A stretch of DNA of 64,000 nucleotides from Chamaecrista fasciculata (GCA_003254925.1 QANZ01038692.1:21328-85327), one strand, 5' to 3'. Numbered from the stretch's first letter, positions 22,168-34,021 are shown. Program-made: numbers and translations. The notes: generated from the sequence alone by a model not told the origin.

Positions 22168-24200
22168 ATGGCAACGAACATCGGGATCATGGATTCGGCT
22201 TACTTCGTCGGTAGATCTGAAATTCTGGCTTGGATCAACTCCACTCTTCAACTCAATCTCTCCAAAGTTGAAGAGGTATGAATTCTAGCGGTAGATCTGA
22301 GATTTTCTGGCCATGATTTCTTTCTTCTTCACTTGTTTATTTATTTGAATTTGTTCGGATCGTCGAATTTTCAGGCTAGTTCTGGCGCAGTACATTGCCA
22401 GCTTATGGATGCGGTTCATCCAGGGATCGTGCCGATGCACAAGGTCAATTTCGACGCCAAGAACGAGTACGAGATGATTCAGAATTACAAAGTCCTTCAA
22501 GATGTATTCAATAAACTCAAGATCACCAAGGTTCGTTCGTTCATTCTCTGTTCTTATTTCTGCGGAGATTATCTTGATCTTGTTGATGTTTTAACTGGTC
22601 TGTGATTTACAGCACATTGAGGTCAGCAAGCTCGTTAAAGGAAGACCACTGGATAATCTGGAGTTCATGCAATGGATGAAAAGATACTGCGATTCTGTCA
22701 ATGGAGCGATTCTGCACAAGTAATTTATTTTCCCCCTGACTCGTTTTCTTTTGTTTTATTTTCTTTCGGTTTTTCTTTATTGTTTTGAGTATTTTTTTTC
22801 CTCCTTTTGATGTCATGGTATAATAATTCTAGATTGAATTAGGTTTTTCCCCCCTTTTGGTACAACCAAATCGGGGCAAAGCCGAAGAAAAAAGTAGCAA
22901 ACAGATTGAATTAGATTTTGAGAATGAAATTAATATATCTAATGTGCATAGAGGGGCATTATGGTATTCAGATTATTTCATTAATAGATCATCTAATCTG
23001 GTATGTTGAGTGCTCCCATTGACACTCAATTATTAGGGTTAGGCTTTAGGAATTATCAGAACTCAAATGTATCCTCTGGAAAATCCTTTTACCTGTATGC
23101 CCTAAACTTAACTGTCAGTCACGTTCTAGTATTCATCTGGCATACTGAATGCTCCAATTTGACACTTAATGGCAAGGATTTTGCTTAATGACACTTTGCA
23201 TTGTACTTGTAGTTACAATGCTCTTGAAAGGAGAGAGGTCTGTAGGGGAGGAAGAGATACGAACAGGAAATCTGCACAATCTCATTCTCAAGCCTCAACA
23301 AAAAGTTCAACTGCGCCCAAGTCCCAATCTTCCCATAATGCTCGAAGAACTGACGCACCTTCTTCTGCTAACGTTGTAAATCAAGCAACCAAGCCACTGA
23401 AACCTTCTTCCTCATGCAACCCTGCATATGATGAACAGGTACTACTTACTATGCTTCCCCCTTTAGATTATCTTAAATGGAAATTTGAATCTTGTCGCCT
23501 TATATGTAGTGTAAAATAATGCAGATCACAGAGTTGAAACTATCCATTGATAGCCTTGAGAAGGAACGAGATTTCTACTTTGCTAAACTGAGGGACATTG
23601 AGATACTCTGCCAAAGTCCTGAGATAGAACACTTGGCGGTACAGATTTCATTCCACTTTTGTAAATGATGGGAATTAATTAGAGTAAACTGACATTATAG
23701 TCCCTAAATTATATGAGCGCTATATTTGGTTTAGTCCTTGGAGATTCATGACTCCTTATAAGTTAGTCCCCTCCATAAACATTATAGTCTTGGAGGGACT
23801 AAATTGCTTGGAGCCAGAAATAAAAGTGCCTACATAATTTGATAGTTTACTCGAATTAATTATATCCTTTAATCTGTTGTAATGATTGTTGGTGAATAAT
23901 AATGTCAATTTTATGTTTCAGGTTGTAGCAGCAATACAGAAGATATTGTATGCTACAGATGATGATGCAACTATTGTGGCTCAAGCCCAAGCCATGATTT
24001 CCGGTCCTCAGAATGAAGCAGAACGACTGAGCCCTATTGCTGAGGTTTCAGAGGAGAAAAATAGTTCGGAAACTCAGAAGAGGAAGAATATTTTGAATCT
24101 TGAGTTTGATGCTGCTGGCATCACAACATTGTCTCCAAGGCAAAGGCTTTCTGATGTTTCTGATGTTCACTGTAGTGGGTCACCCCTTATGACTTGCTAA
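22168..24200 (+). CDS. EB1C: Microtubule end-binding protein EB1C
   Basis: Six exons: 22168-22275, 22375-22530, 22613-22719, 23213-23438, 23525-23638 and 23922-24200, all with GT..AG introns; 329 aa. The protein tracks growing microtubule plus ends. The calponin-homology domain (about 14-115) begins '[20 protein letters not shown]' and includes '[20 protein letters not shown]' and '[20 protein letters not shown]'. A Ser/Gln/Pro-rich linker follows (about 125-195), then the EB1 coiled coil and four-helix region with '[20 protein letters not shown]'. The tail ends '[20 protein letters not shown]' and MTC, with basic QKRK before it, and has no EEY/F. That basic tail separates EB1C from EB1A/B; in Arabidopsis EB1C is nuclear in interphase and acts on spindles. 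Intron 5 holds a MITE (23682-23852). The gene starts 851 bp after the RLK stop on the same strand, the same order as in Arabidopsis. Confidence 0.95.
23682..23852. mobile_element. MITE in EB1C intron 5 with 10-bp TSD
   Basis: Terminal repeats GAGTAAACT / AGTTTACTC, flanked on both sides by gaattaatta (23672-23681 and 23853-23862). Inside are 'TAGTCCCTAAATTATATGAG' and 'GGAGGGACTAAATTG'. It is about 171 bp. A 9-10 bp duplication fits a Mutator-type mechanism. The acceptor at 23921 and the rest of the intron are unaffected. Confidence 0.8.
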
Positions 24201-24740
24201 TTAGGATGATAAAATCACTTTCTCATCTGAGTCTAGGAAGACTTTTTCGGTTTACAGGACATATTATCATATTTTGATTAGGTTGTTTGAGTATGTTGTG
24301 TTGGTATAAGATGTAACAGTTAACTAGACAATGCTTTCGAGAAATTATGTGTCATAGTGAGCAATTATTCATGTTGTTCTCTTGTAAATCCTACAAGGTA
24401 TTATGGGGACCTATGCTTGGGTTTTAGCATCAATTTACTCCTTTTTCTCTTTGGCCTGAGTACCAATTCACTCTTCAAAACTGAGAATTTTATATTGCGT
24501 AACAATTCATTCATTTACTCTTCATTTCCATTCACTCTTCAAACCAACTAAATACTTTTTTATAACTAACTGTTCAAAGTTTTTTTATGTTCCAGGATGT
24601 TGTTATTATTGTTTAGATGTGATTCTTTTGTTTAGGCCTCAGTATTATTTCTTGCGACGATCAAGTTACACCCTTGCAAATATATTTAAGCTTTGTCGAA
24701 TTAATTATGTTACAAGAACTTACTACATGTTAATTTTTAG
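24201..24740. other. EB1C 3' region
   Basis: Non-coding sequence after the EB1C stop, likely containing its 3' UTR. No clear single poly(A) signal can be chosen. Confidence 0.4.
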
Positions 24741-24865
24741 GGTAAATTACACTTTGGTACCCTGTAGTTTGACCCTATTTCACTTTGGTACCCTATGGTT
24801 TGAAACTTGACACTTTCGTACCTTGTGGTATTCTCCATTAACACTTTGGTACCCTTTGGAGCTAT
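24741..24865. repeat. Single foldback arm (TTTGGTACCCT type)
   Basis: Begins GGGTAAATTACACTTTGGTA and repeats 'CACTTTGGTACCCT', matching the left arm of the element at 10573-11093. No right arm follows, so this is a one-armed remnant. Confidence 0.6.
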
Positions 24866-24889
24866 TTTGTAATTTTAACCATAATAAAT

Positions 24890-25022
24890 TTTACAAAAAT
24901 TACATATTGACCCCAAAAAAATTTTAAATTTTTCATTTTAGTCCCTATATAATATGTATCCAGGGACATATTTGTAATTTTTTGAAAATTTTTTAGGGTC
25001 AATATGTAATTTTTAAAATATA
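24890..25022. repeat. Short inverted repeat
   Basis: 'AAAATTACATATTGACCCCA' pairs with 'AGGGTCAATATGTAATTTTT', leaving a loop of about 90 bases. It is non-coding. Confidence 0.55.
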
Positions 25023-25130
25023 GTTTAAATATAAAGTTAAATATGCTTTTTTTAAGTCGTTTAAAATGATTAAAAAGAATGCAGACTTAATCACTAGTAC
25101 TCTATCAAATTCTTATACTCCATGTAATTA

Positions 25131-25378
25131 GGGTTAGTCTAAGATGCAAATTGTAAAGTTTGATTCTTGACATGGGATACAATTGCCGATGTGGCATAAA
25201 TAGCTATTTATGTAATTTAATGATGAAAAATAATAAAAAAATAATAATTCTTTTAACCAATCAAAACTGTGTATGCTAATTACATACAATTAATTTTTCC
25301 ACGTGTCATTATTTTATTGGCTCATGACTCATTGCATCTCATGTCAAGAATTAAACTTTGCATTATAGTCTAACCCAT
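25131..25378. mobile_element. MITE (GGGTTAGTCTA type)
   Basis: Left end GGGTTAGTCTAAGATGCAAA and right end, reverse-complemented, GGGTTAGACTATAATGCAAA; both continue into 'TTGATTCTTGACATG'-like sequence. About 248 bp, no coding capacity. A second, reverse-oriented and truncated copy lies at 59783-59930. Confidence 0.75.
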
Positions 25379-25857
25379 GTTTTTTTATCTTTCATCTAAA
25401 TTTTTCATCTTTCTATTTTCTAAATTTCCCCAGATTCTTTCACATTTCACGCTATGCCACATTCACCAATGCTACACTTTTTGACATTTCGGCTAAGTTC
25501 AAGTGTGATCATTAGAGATTTAAAGCTGTGACTCAATTTCTTTAATTAAAAGCTGTGACTCAGTTTCTCTTCAGTTCACTCCTTTGCTATTTTATATCAC
25601 ATGTCAAAATTCAAACATTCTAGAGCTTCTTCTATAATCTCTACTTTATGTAATTAATACAAATCACAAACTTGATAATAACAATAAATACTTTTGAGAA
25701 TAGTTAATCATTTATCATATTGAAATGGACTATTTTATAGTGAGCTCGAACTCCAAATTAAACTCCATGTGTCTTTCTCTATTCTCTCTTCTCATCTCTT
25801 ATATTTCTTTGCATTTCTTTAAAATCATTTTTATTAAAAAGATTGGGTCAAAGTGAA

Positions 25858-26243
25858 AATTTGGTCGCATATATTTTGCTAAGTTCCCAATTTAGTCTTG
25901 TATCATTTTTTGTTGCACTTTTGATCTCATATCTTTGCAAAAGGTCTCAATTTGATCTCATATTTTCTGGTTAGATTGTAAAATTGGTCTCATACTTTAC
26001 AAAGTGATCAATAGTTAATTGTTCCTTTTACAAAAATATGAGACCATTTATGCACATAACTCAAAGATATAGGACCAATTCTGCAATAGACCCAAAGATA
26101 TGTGACCAAATCTGCAACAAAAAAAGATGAGACCAAATTGTGACCTGACCTAAAGATATGAGATTAAAAATGCAACAAAAAAGATATAGGACCAAATTGT
26201 GAACTGAGCAAAAGATATGGGATCAGATTTGCACTTTGGCCGA
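25858..26243. mobile_element. Foldback element (TCATATCTTTG type)
   Basis: Left end GGTCAAAGTGAAAATTTGGT pairs with right end GATTTGCACTTTGGCC. The arms contain multiple 'CTCATATCTTTGCAAA' phrases and their inverse 'AAAGATATGAGACC'. It is related to the elements in the RLK intron, at 35007-36243 and at 41165-41485. Confidence 0.65.
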
Positions 26244-26444
26244 AAGATTGTAATTTTTTTAAAAAAAATAGTAAAATATTTTAATTACCATTAATTAACG
26301 TTAATTAACTTTTTTAAAGAATGTTAAAGCATAATAATATTAATTAATAAGCAACTGATTAAGACAAGTCACGTGTTGTATGTGTGTTGTGTTGTTTTGT
26401 TAGTACTTAGTACTTGCTTGTATGTGCTAGCAATTGCATGCTTC

Positions 26445-27136
26445 CATAACAGTTAAAACGGGTTCTAACCTGCGGGTTGGACCCGTTTAACCTGCATAAA
26501 TGGTGAGCCGGGTTAAAGTAATTTTGGCTCACCAACAATTTTAACTCGCGTGAGCTGGCTCACCTGGCCCGCGGGCTATGGTGAGCTAACTCGGTGAGTT
26601 GGTGACTTAGCTCACCAACCCACCATATAAAAAAAATTATAAAATTTTAAAATAAACATAATAAATTTACTTACTCACACTCACTCAATTTCACATTTCA
26701 CACTATTTTTTTATAACTTTCAATTATAAAATTCAATTCATTATTACTTATTTACTTATTACTTTAGTAGTATCACATTCTAAATTCACGAATCACAATC
26801 ATCAGTGTATATATATATATATGTTGTTTTATAATGTATTATGTACAAATTATAATGTATTATGTACAAAAAAATTATAGTTTTATAATATATAAATTAT
26901 AATGTATTATGTAAAAAAAAATGACAGGTTGCAAAAATAAAATATACTTTGAAGTATGATGCAAAAAAAAAAAATTAGTGGGTTACGTGAGCCAACCCGG
27001 CTCACCAAACTGATGAGCCGGGTTGGCGAAATCCTAGCTCACCACATATTCTAGCCCAGGTGAGCCAACCCTTATAATCCGCAACCCATGATGAGCCAAC
27101 CCGTATGAGCCGGGTTAGCCCACTTTAACAACTTTA
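26445..27136. mobile_element. hAT-like MITE (GAGCCGGGTT subterminal repeats)
   Basis: Subterminal regions are packed with 'GGTGAGCCGGGTT' and its inverse around an AT-rich centre, as in non-autonomous hAT elements. The end-like sequences AGTTAAAACGGG and CCCACTTTAACA are inverted. Flanks catgcttc (26437-26444) and cattgcttc (27137-27145) match apart from one inserted base, suggesting an old 8-bp duplication. Confidence 0.6.
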
Positions 27137-27145
27137 CATTGCTTC

Positions 27146-28364
27146 TGTTACTTCAAAGTAACTACCAAATTTGACTCTCAGAGGCCTCCCTCATAATTAT
27201 ATACATATATGAATCACCCTCAAATTATTGCTCTCTTTTATTTTCTCACCCACAAAAAGGACGATCTACCATAGCTAGCTGTCACTTTGATTTTAATATT
27301 TCTCTCCTCACCCTTTCCTATCAAAACCCATCATCATGAATCATATATCATATATATCATATATGTACATATGTCTTACACGAACAAGGATACATACATA
27401 TATATACATGAAGGACCACATTAATTCCAGAAATTATTTGTTCTCATGCATTTGTCCTCCATGCAAAACATTGCCTTGTCTTTGATGTTGGCTTCAACAA
27501 AACACCAAATGTGTGACTTTTCTAGATTTTACTTAATTAATTTTATCCCTTTTGCCACATCCATCCAAAATATGTGCAAAATTATTATTACATGCATCGA
27601 TCTTGACATACCATATATATTATAATACATATATTGCAGTCAATGCCGACCGACAATATTGCATTCTTCACACAACCCATTCCTCAAAGTCCCATTTTCA
27701 TACTCCAAACCTTGAAAATTATGGCATGCATCTCTGACTATAAACGGAACATACTTAATTACACTCTCACATTTAATTTCCTTAACTTCATTCCCACCAT
27801 AATTTTCAAATCCTTCTATATTGTGAATTCCAGCCCTATAGGTTCAGATTTTTTTTGACTCAAATTTTGATCTTTTTATTTATTTATTTTGAAAAATGAG
27901 GATAAATAACAGAGCAGAGATTACTCGAGAAAGATAGTATTAATATATATACTTTATAATTTTTATCGTATACAACCTGGTTTGAAAAGGCATTGAGTAC
28001 GAAATTCAAGTGAACCTACAAGAATAATATATAAGGATGACTCCATGTGAATTAACTTTGAAACTTAAGTTAATAGAGAGCCTATGAGAAATTGATTTGA
28101 ATTAGAATTACGTAGCTTTGATTCTAATTAAGATCTTAAGGCTTTTATATTAGAGTTAATGAAGGAGGGGTTTTGGGATTCATGTCTGTTATTCTAATAA
28201 TGTGAGTTCTTAGAGTTATGATGATAGTCGTCCAAAAAAATATTCAATATCTAATGAATATAAGATATCAGATATAGATAATAAAATATCACTATCCACC
28301 AAATATTAGACATGCGCAAATATCACCATTGAATATCTTATATTTCTCCAATATGAATGAGCAG
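27146..28364. other. Intergenic, no recognisable gene
   Basis: AT-rich DNA with TATATCATATA-type stretches near 27340-27410. The two overlapping short frames at 27552-27858 show no family resemblance. Confidence 0.5.
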
Positions 28365-28375
28365 ACAGAGTATTT

Positions 28376-28622
28376 TTTTTTTTTTTAGTTAAAAGTGATA
28401 GTAAGGGAATTGTACTCAGATGCCCAACTCAAAGGATTACTGCATAGCCTAAATCGTAAGCAGTTTTACCCAGAACAATTATTCAATTAGCACTTGGGTG
28501 CTAAGGGATTCCCTGGGGAGGGATGTCCACCAAGTGGAATTAAGTGGCCTCAGTACCCATGATGAGACAAAGGTTTTTCGTTCGGATCCTTAACCACTTA
28601 TGCCAACCCACATTGGCAGCAT
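28376..28622 (-). mobile_element. tRNA-derived SINE with TSD (minus strand)
   Basis: The + strand starts with a T-run (the tail) after acagagtattt (28365-28375), and the same sequence follows the insert at 28623-28633. On the minus strand the 5' part reads 'GGCATAAGTGGTTAAGG', a good tRNA A-box, and then continues with unrelated SINE body sequence. Length is about 247 bp. Confidence 0.75.
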
Positions 28623-28901
28623 ACAGAGTATTTAATACTAGCTAATATACCATATATATTAAATATAATATACTTTCCCGGTTAAGATAAATATAATATA
28701 CTTTAATATATATATATATTATTAATAGTTTAATTTATATCAACATAATATATATTTATTATGATATATATCAATATAATTAAAATATATATTGTTAAGA
28801 AATTTATTTTAATATAAGATATTGGGTGAATTTAAGCATTTGATATTAAATATCTATTTTTTTAAAAATTCAAGTAAAGCCAATAAAAAAATTCAAGTAA
28901 A

Positions 28902-29094
28902 GCCGATAAAGGTTTGTCTAATTGGTAAAGAGTCAACTCATAATCCACGATGTCGTGAGTTTGATTTTCGTTGTTGATGTGAGGATCTTGTTGATAGGCA
29001 ATCTGTAAATATCTCTGTAAGTCATAGTCTCTGGAGACATGCTCTGACTTTGGTGACGTCCTGAAACTCAACTCACCTAAATTTTCCAATGACC
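28902..29094 (+). mobile_element. tRNA-derived SINE with ~16-bp TSD (plus strand)
   Basis: An identical sequence, aaaaaattcaagtaaa, lies immediately before (ending 28901) and after (29095-29110) the insert. Inside, 'GTCTAATTGGTAAAGAGTC' is A-box-like and 'GAGTTTGATTTTCG' is B-box-like, about 30 bp apart as in a tRNA. The 75-codon minus frame here is not a gene. Confidence 0.75.
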
Positions 29095-29586
29095 AAAAAA
29101 TTCAAGTAAAATGTGAGTATAAGATAATTTAATTTGGACATAATTAAATTCGAATAATACACCATGCATTGAGTAAATGCTTACCTATTGTCAGTTTTAT
29201 GTGCGAGCAATTATCAAATGTATATCAGTTAGAAATTAAATCATACAAACAGTCTTTCCTTACCTAGGATTAAGATTATGAATTTTCACGAGTGTAGATC
29301 AAGAGATAGAAATAGCCTACACATTCAATGTAGAATGAAGAAATTGATCTCTTAAAGTGAAGTAATGTTGATTAATATATTATATTTTGAAACAGCGGAA
29401 TTTATCAAATTAATAAAAACAAAACAGTACAAAACTTTAGAACTCAGACTTTATTACCATTTCAGACTCATCTGACATCAAAACTATAGAGTTCATCCAT
29501 AAAATAAGGATATAATAACAAGTTTTTGTTTGTCCAGTTGTGGTGTTGAAAAAAAAAACACTTTTACAAGAACAATCATAAAAAAA

Positions 29587-30092
29587 AGTTAAAGGGTCCT
29601 TTTGGTCCTCAATATATGGTCTGATGTTTATTTTGGTACTTTATATTTTAAAATGTTCAAATTGGTCCTAAAATGTTTCATTTTGGTCTCAAACTATTGA
29701 ATTTGGTTATATTTTTCTTGTCTCTCATTTCAAATTTAAAGGACTTGTTAAAAATACCTAATAGCTCTCTATTCGTCACATTCGAACTTGAAACAAAAGA
29801 GATATGATCAATTTCATTTGTTTGACTATGAAACGAGTGATCTACTTTCAAGATCAATTTGACCTCGTTTGCTAGCGGCTCCAACTGGGTAAAGAAATTA
29901 CTCTTTGAGAACGATATGTAACTCTAAATTCATCACATTCGAACTTGAAATGAGAGAAATATAACTATATTCAATAGTTTGGGACTAAAATGAAATATTT
30001 TGTCAACATTTAGGACCAATTTAAATATTTTGAAACATAAAGGACCAAAATGAATATTAGACATACATTTAGGACTAAAATGACCCTTTAAC
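29587..30092. mobile_element. Foldback element with GTTAAAGGGTC termini
   Basis: Ends GTTAAAGGGTCCTTTTGGTC and, inverted, AATGACCCTTTAAC; the arms pair over about 200 bp each ('TTTCATTTTGGTCTCAAACT' against 'TTTGGGACTAAAATGAAA'). It is 506 bp and non-coding. Flanks ataaaaaaa and ctaaaaact are only a weak 9-bp match. It ends about 320 bp downstream of the cyclin stop codon. Confidence 0.75.
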
Positions 30093-30409
30093 CTAAAAAC
30101 TATATATAAACGTCTGATGAAAAAAAAAAATTTACCGTCATTCGACAAGCAACGACATATACATTACACACATCACACTAGCACAGGTCAAGGACATTGG
30201 TAAAGGTAGTTTACTTGTTTTAGTGTTTTACTTTTGGCTTCCAGTCTCCTCTACAAAATAAATTAACAGAATAATAAAACGGCATTGATGGGAGCAAGTA
30301 GGAGTGTTTCCTGGAGAGAAAACAAACATAATTTATTAATGGGGTTTCATATATTGATTGATAGTGGACACTGGCATATGATTAACGAGGAGCATTATTA
30401 ATTAATTAA

Positions 30410-31791
30410 TTAGTTAACAACATTAATAGACAAGTGCGTTTGCTGTTGCTCCTGAGTTCGGCTTCTCTTGATCGTTGGATCAGGTGAGAGCGAGACCGAT
30501 CCAACGGCCCACGAGTCATTCGAAGTATCACTGCTAAAATACGCATCCATAACGCTATTAGGCTCAAAATCACAAAGGCGTTTTCGTTTGCTTTGAATAA
30601 TGTCTTTGTGGCAACATAGTATTCTCACAATGAGTTCGTAACACTGGTTCACTTGTTCCTGTAAATACAACACCAAATTAATCATTAGAATCGTCGAATG
30701 ATCTTGAATAAAACATATGTGTAGAAATATATAGAATCACCTCGTTGATTTTGAGTAAACCCAGAAGCTGGATTTTGTATTGCGTTGCGTTGTGTGGTTC
30801 AAGCTCTGTAACGACATGAATGATTGTAGCTGCAGCTATTGTAGAAGGAAGATGACTCATCACCTTTGAATCTAATTAAAAAACCATAAATTTTGAGACA
30901 TCAATGATGATGATGATGATGATGATGATTATGACAATAATAATAAATGTTTATATATATGGCTTACCCATGATGACTAAAAGAAGAAGACGCTCACATC
31001 GCCAGATGAAAAAATCACGACTTTTCACACCGAGTCTTCTAACTATGTGTTGAAAGAATGAGATTGGGGTCACGAGATTCATCCTCCATTGAAGTGTTGA
31101 TAGCACCAGAAGCTCCATCCTCTGTATAGTCTTTGCTTCAAACACGTATTTTGAGTCCTCCACCTGATGAGTGATGATTAAAAATCCAAACTTTATGAAA
31201 AATACAACATACCCATTAAGAGAAAAGGCGAAAATCAATCATCAATGTGATTGATTTTCACACACACACACACATACATACTTGAAGGTCTAAGAGAAGT
31301 GGGACTTGGGTTTCCTCCATTTTTGCAGCTAGAGACAGAGATGCAACTGCAGCGAGCTGTGTCATCCATGGCGGCTTGTCGCTTTGAAATTCGAGGCTTT
31401 TGAGGAATCGGTCGAAATAGTTCACAGCGAGAACATTGGTCAAAGCAGAGAAATTATAGTGTGAACAAACTTTGGAAACCCAGAAAATCGCCTGTTGGCG
31501 TGATTCCTCTAGAATAATGGTGAAACAGGGAGAATCATAATGGTAGTAATAATGATGGGTTTCTTTCTCTTTTGAGATTAGGGAGATGAGTTCATCATCA
31601 TCATTGTCGTCGTCATTATTTTCCAACAAAATCAAAGGCAAAGATGATGATGACTTTTTAGTTTTGAAACTCTCTTCTTCTTCGATACAATCTTCTTCTT
31701 CATCAGTCTCTGTAAAATCTTCCTCGCAGAGAAGAGCGTCTAGGAACAATGGAGGGTTCTGTAAATGTTGGGATTCTTCCGTGAGAGCCAT
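30410..31791 (-). CDS. CYCD3: D3-type cyclin (CYCD3;2-like)
   Basis: Four exons on the minus strand: 31791-31282, 31163-30968, 30871-30741 and 30658-30410, with GT..AG introns; 361 aa. It binds CDKA and directs phosphorylation of the retinoblastoma-related protein at G1/S. The LxCxE pocket-binding motif LLCEE is at residues 20-24. The N-terminal cyclin box (about 85-200) has '[17 protein letters not shown]' and '[20 protein letters not shown]'. The C-terminal cyclin fold has '[20 protein letters not shown]', '[14 protein letters not shown]' and '[10 protein letters not shown]'. The acidic stretches and Ser-rich C-terminal region suggest turnover signals. '[19 protein letters not shown]' matches the CYCD3;2 tail, but the protein stops there and lacks the final ten or so residues I recall for the Arabidopsis protein. 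It is convergent with EB1C, as in Arabidopsis. Confidence 0.95.
30904..30930. repeat. (GAT)n microsatellite in cyclin intron 2
   Basis: About eight to nine GAT units lie between exons 2 and 3 of the cyclin gene. Its length probably varies between individuals. Confidence 0.8.
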
Positions 31792-32171
31792 CTTCTTCTT
31801 CTTCCAAATCTCTCTTCATTCATTCATTTTTATATATACATGTGCTTTCTTTCTTTTCTTTTCTTTTCTCCTCCTTACTGCCAGTATAATTACAGAAAGA
31901 GAGAGAAAGAGAAAGATAACGCCTTCTTCACTTCACGCCTGTCCTTTTTTTAATCTTTATTTTTATATTTATTTGTTTCCACCCCCTCGTTTTCCTTTTT
32001 CATCTTTTTATTTTGCCATTTTCGATGTATATTGTATAATAGTAATATTTTTGGGGCTGTTTCTCGCGCGGGAAAAGAGAATGTAAATTGTAACGGCACA
32101 CAGTACATTAATTGATAAATATATAGCAAAAATGGAAATTATTATTGAAAAAGAAAAATGAGAGTGAGAGG
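31792..32171. promoter_or_regulatory. Upstream region of the cyclin gene
   Basis: On the minus strand this 380-bp region holds a CT/GA-rich leader and a TATATATAAAA stretch near 31830, but that is too close to the ATG to be called a TATA box with confidence. The hAT MITE at 32180 bounds it, so any cyclin promoter elements further out lie within or beyond that insertion. Confidence 0.35.
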
Positions 32172-32179
32172 AGTAAAAG

Positions 32180-32718
32180 TAGGGGTGTACACGGGCCGGG
32201 CCGGGCCGGGTTTCTGGTCGGCCTGAGACCCGGCCCGGTACAGACCCGGGCCGGGTCACCGGGTCTGGCCGGGTCCGGCCGGGCCAAAAAATTTTTTTTA
32301 TTTTTTTATTCATTCTATATATAATTTAACTTGTATATATTGGTAAAATAATTAATTTTGGATCAATTTAATGATGTTTTTATTAATGAAGACATTTAAT
32401 TTGACTTAATTGTTAAAAAAAGTTGATTTAATTAAGATTAAATATATATTTTATGTATATTTTTAATATACAATTGATAAAAATAATAATAGATATGTAT
32501 TTATTACAATTAAAAAAATATTTAGTAGTATAAAATATAAATATGTATAGTAAAAAATTATTTATTTATTTTTTTTTAAAAAAAATGAGGGTACCCCGGG
32601 CCGGGCCGGGTCTAGAGAGACTAGACCTGGACCCGGCCCGGGGACCCGGCCCGGCCCGAACAGCCTCGGGCCGGGTCCGCCAAGTCTGGCCGGGCCGGGC
32701 CTTTTTTGTACACTCCTA
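32180..32718. mobile_element. hAT MITE with 8-bp TSD upstream of the cyclin gene
   Basis: Terminal repeats TAGGGGTGTAC / GTACACTCCTA (one mismatch) are flanked on both sides by agtaaaag (32172-32179 and 32719-32726). Both subterminal regions are dense in GGGCCGGGCC and its inverse around an AT-rich centre. The 8-bp duplication and short TIR define it as a non-autonomous hAT. The 101-codon minus frame at 32008-32313 is partly its GC-rich arm. Confidence 0.9.
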
Positions 32719-33049
32719 AGTAAAAGTGTAAAACGTAGTGAGTGGGATTAGTTACGAAAGCGTATCATGATGGCCTGCGTGAATGGGATTACTGCCGTGC
32801 AAGTATGCGTCCAGCCATCCACTCTTGAAGCATTTGTACTACACGCTCTCATGCGTTTCATCTTTCACAACCAAATAAATAAGATGATAATAATGGTAAA
32901 AAAAAAGGATGATAATAATAATTTATTTTGATATATTTTTTAAAAAACTATATTTTAATATTAATTATACGAGTGTTTTCATTAATTTTTTAAAAAAATT
33001 ACAGGTTGAGAATGTATGCGTATATATATATAAAGGTAATTATAAAAAA

Positions 33050-33925
33050 AGTATAGTTTGATTTTACTTTGGTGTTTTATGGTTTAAAATGTCTCACTCA
33101 TATGATTTGCAACGAAAGTAGGTAGAATATCTATGACTTTCTTCCATCAATTTTAATGATAAATGTCATGCGTGGCTTATTTGCTGCTGACGTGGATCAA
33201 ACATAGTCATTGGTTTTTACTGTATCTTAGTCATCGTTTTTATTGCTTCTTAACTGTTAATTTTTATTGCATCTCAAACAGTTGATTTCTCTTATAATCT
33301 TAGCTGGCAATTTTCATTTCAAGGTCAAATACTCATTTTGGTCCTCAAGCTATAGATTAAGTTTCATTTTGGTCATAAGACTATTTTTTGTTCTATTTTT
33401 ATCCCGAAACTTTTACATTTGTTCCGTTTTGATCCCTAAACTGTGATTTTATTAGGTTTTCACCATTATTCTTAGTTATAAATTGGAGAAAAAAATCAAC
33501 CACAAATTTATCTCCAATATGTGAATAAAAATGAAAATTTTTCTTCCTTTCTTTGCCAACTCATGTATTACTACATTTATGATAGTGAAATAATTCATCT
33601 TAACTATTCAAGTTAGAAATAACGTCATAAATCATATGAAATCACATTTTCATGACTAAAACCATAACAAATGTAAAAGTTTGAGGACCAAAACAGAACA
33701 AAAAATAGTTTTATGACCAAAACGAAACTTACACTATAATTTGAGGGCCAAAATTTGAATTTTTACTGAGTTACATGAGTGGCACGTGACATATACTGTT
33801 AGAAATTAACAGAATAAAACCACAGGTAATCAAACTTCTAACTATATAAATCACAAATATCCAAAATGAGAAGTTTTAAACTATACAACACTACAATAAG
33901 ATCAGACTAAATCACATCTACCTTT
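33050..33925. mobile_element. Foldback element (outer, decayed)
   Basis: The left arm 'TATGGTTTAAAATGTCTCAC' pairs with right-arm 'GAGAAGTTTTAAACTATACA', and 'AGTTTGATTTTAC' pairs with 'GTAATCAAACTT'. Homology is diverged. A second foldback (33322-33768) sits inside, so this one is older. Confidence 0.5.
33322..33768. mobile_element. Foldback element nested in another
   Basis: The left arm 'AAGTTTCATTTTGGTCATAA' is inverted on the right as 'TTATGACCAAAACGAAACTT'. The arms pair over about 130 bp. It is non-coding. A one-armed relative lies at 39133-39270. Confidence 0.7.
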
Positions 33926-34021
33926 ACTACTTTAGATTGATATCACAAATATTCGGGAAGAGTGAATAAACCATTTTGTGTTGAAAGGAGCATACTCAAA
34001 GATTGTAAAATAATCTTGAAA

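Noticed and set aside
31825..31842. TATATATAAAA as TATA box of the cyclin gene
   Set aside because: It lies only about 40 bp before the ATG, which would leave a 5' UTR of about ten bases; start-site data would be needed.
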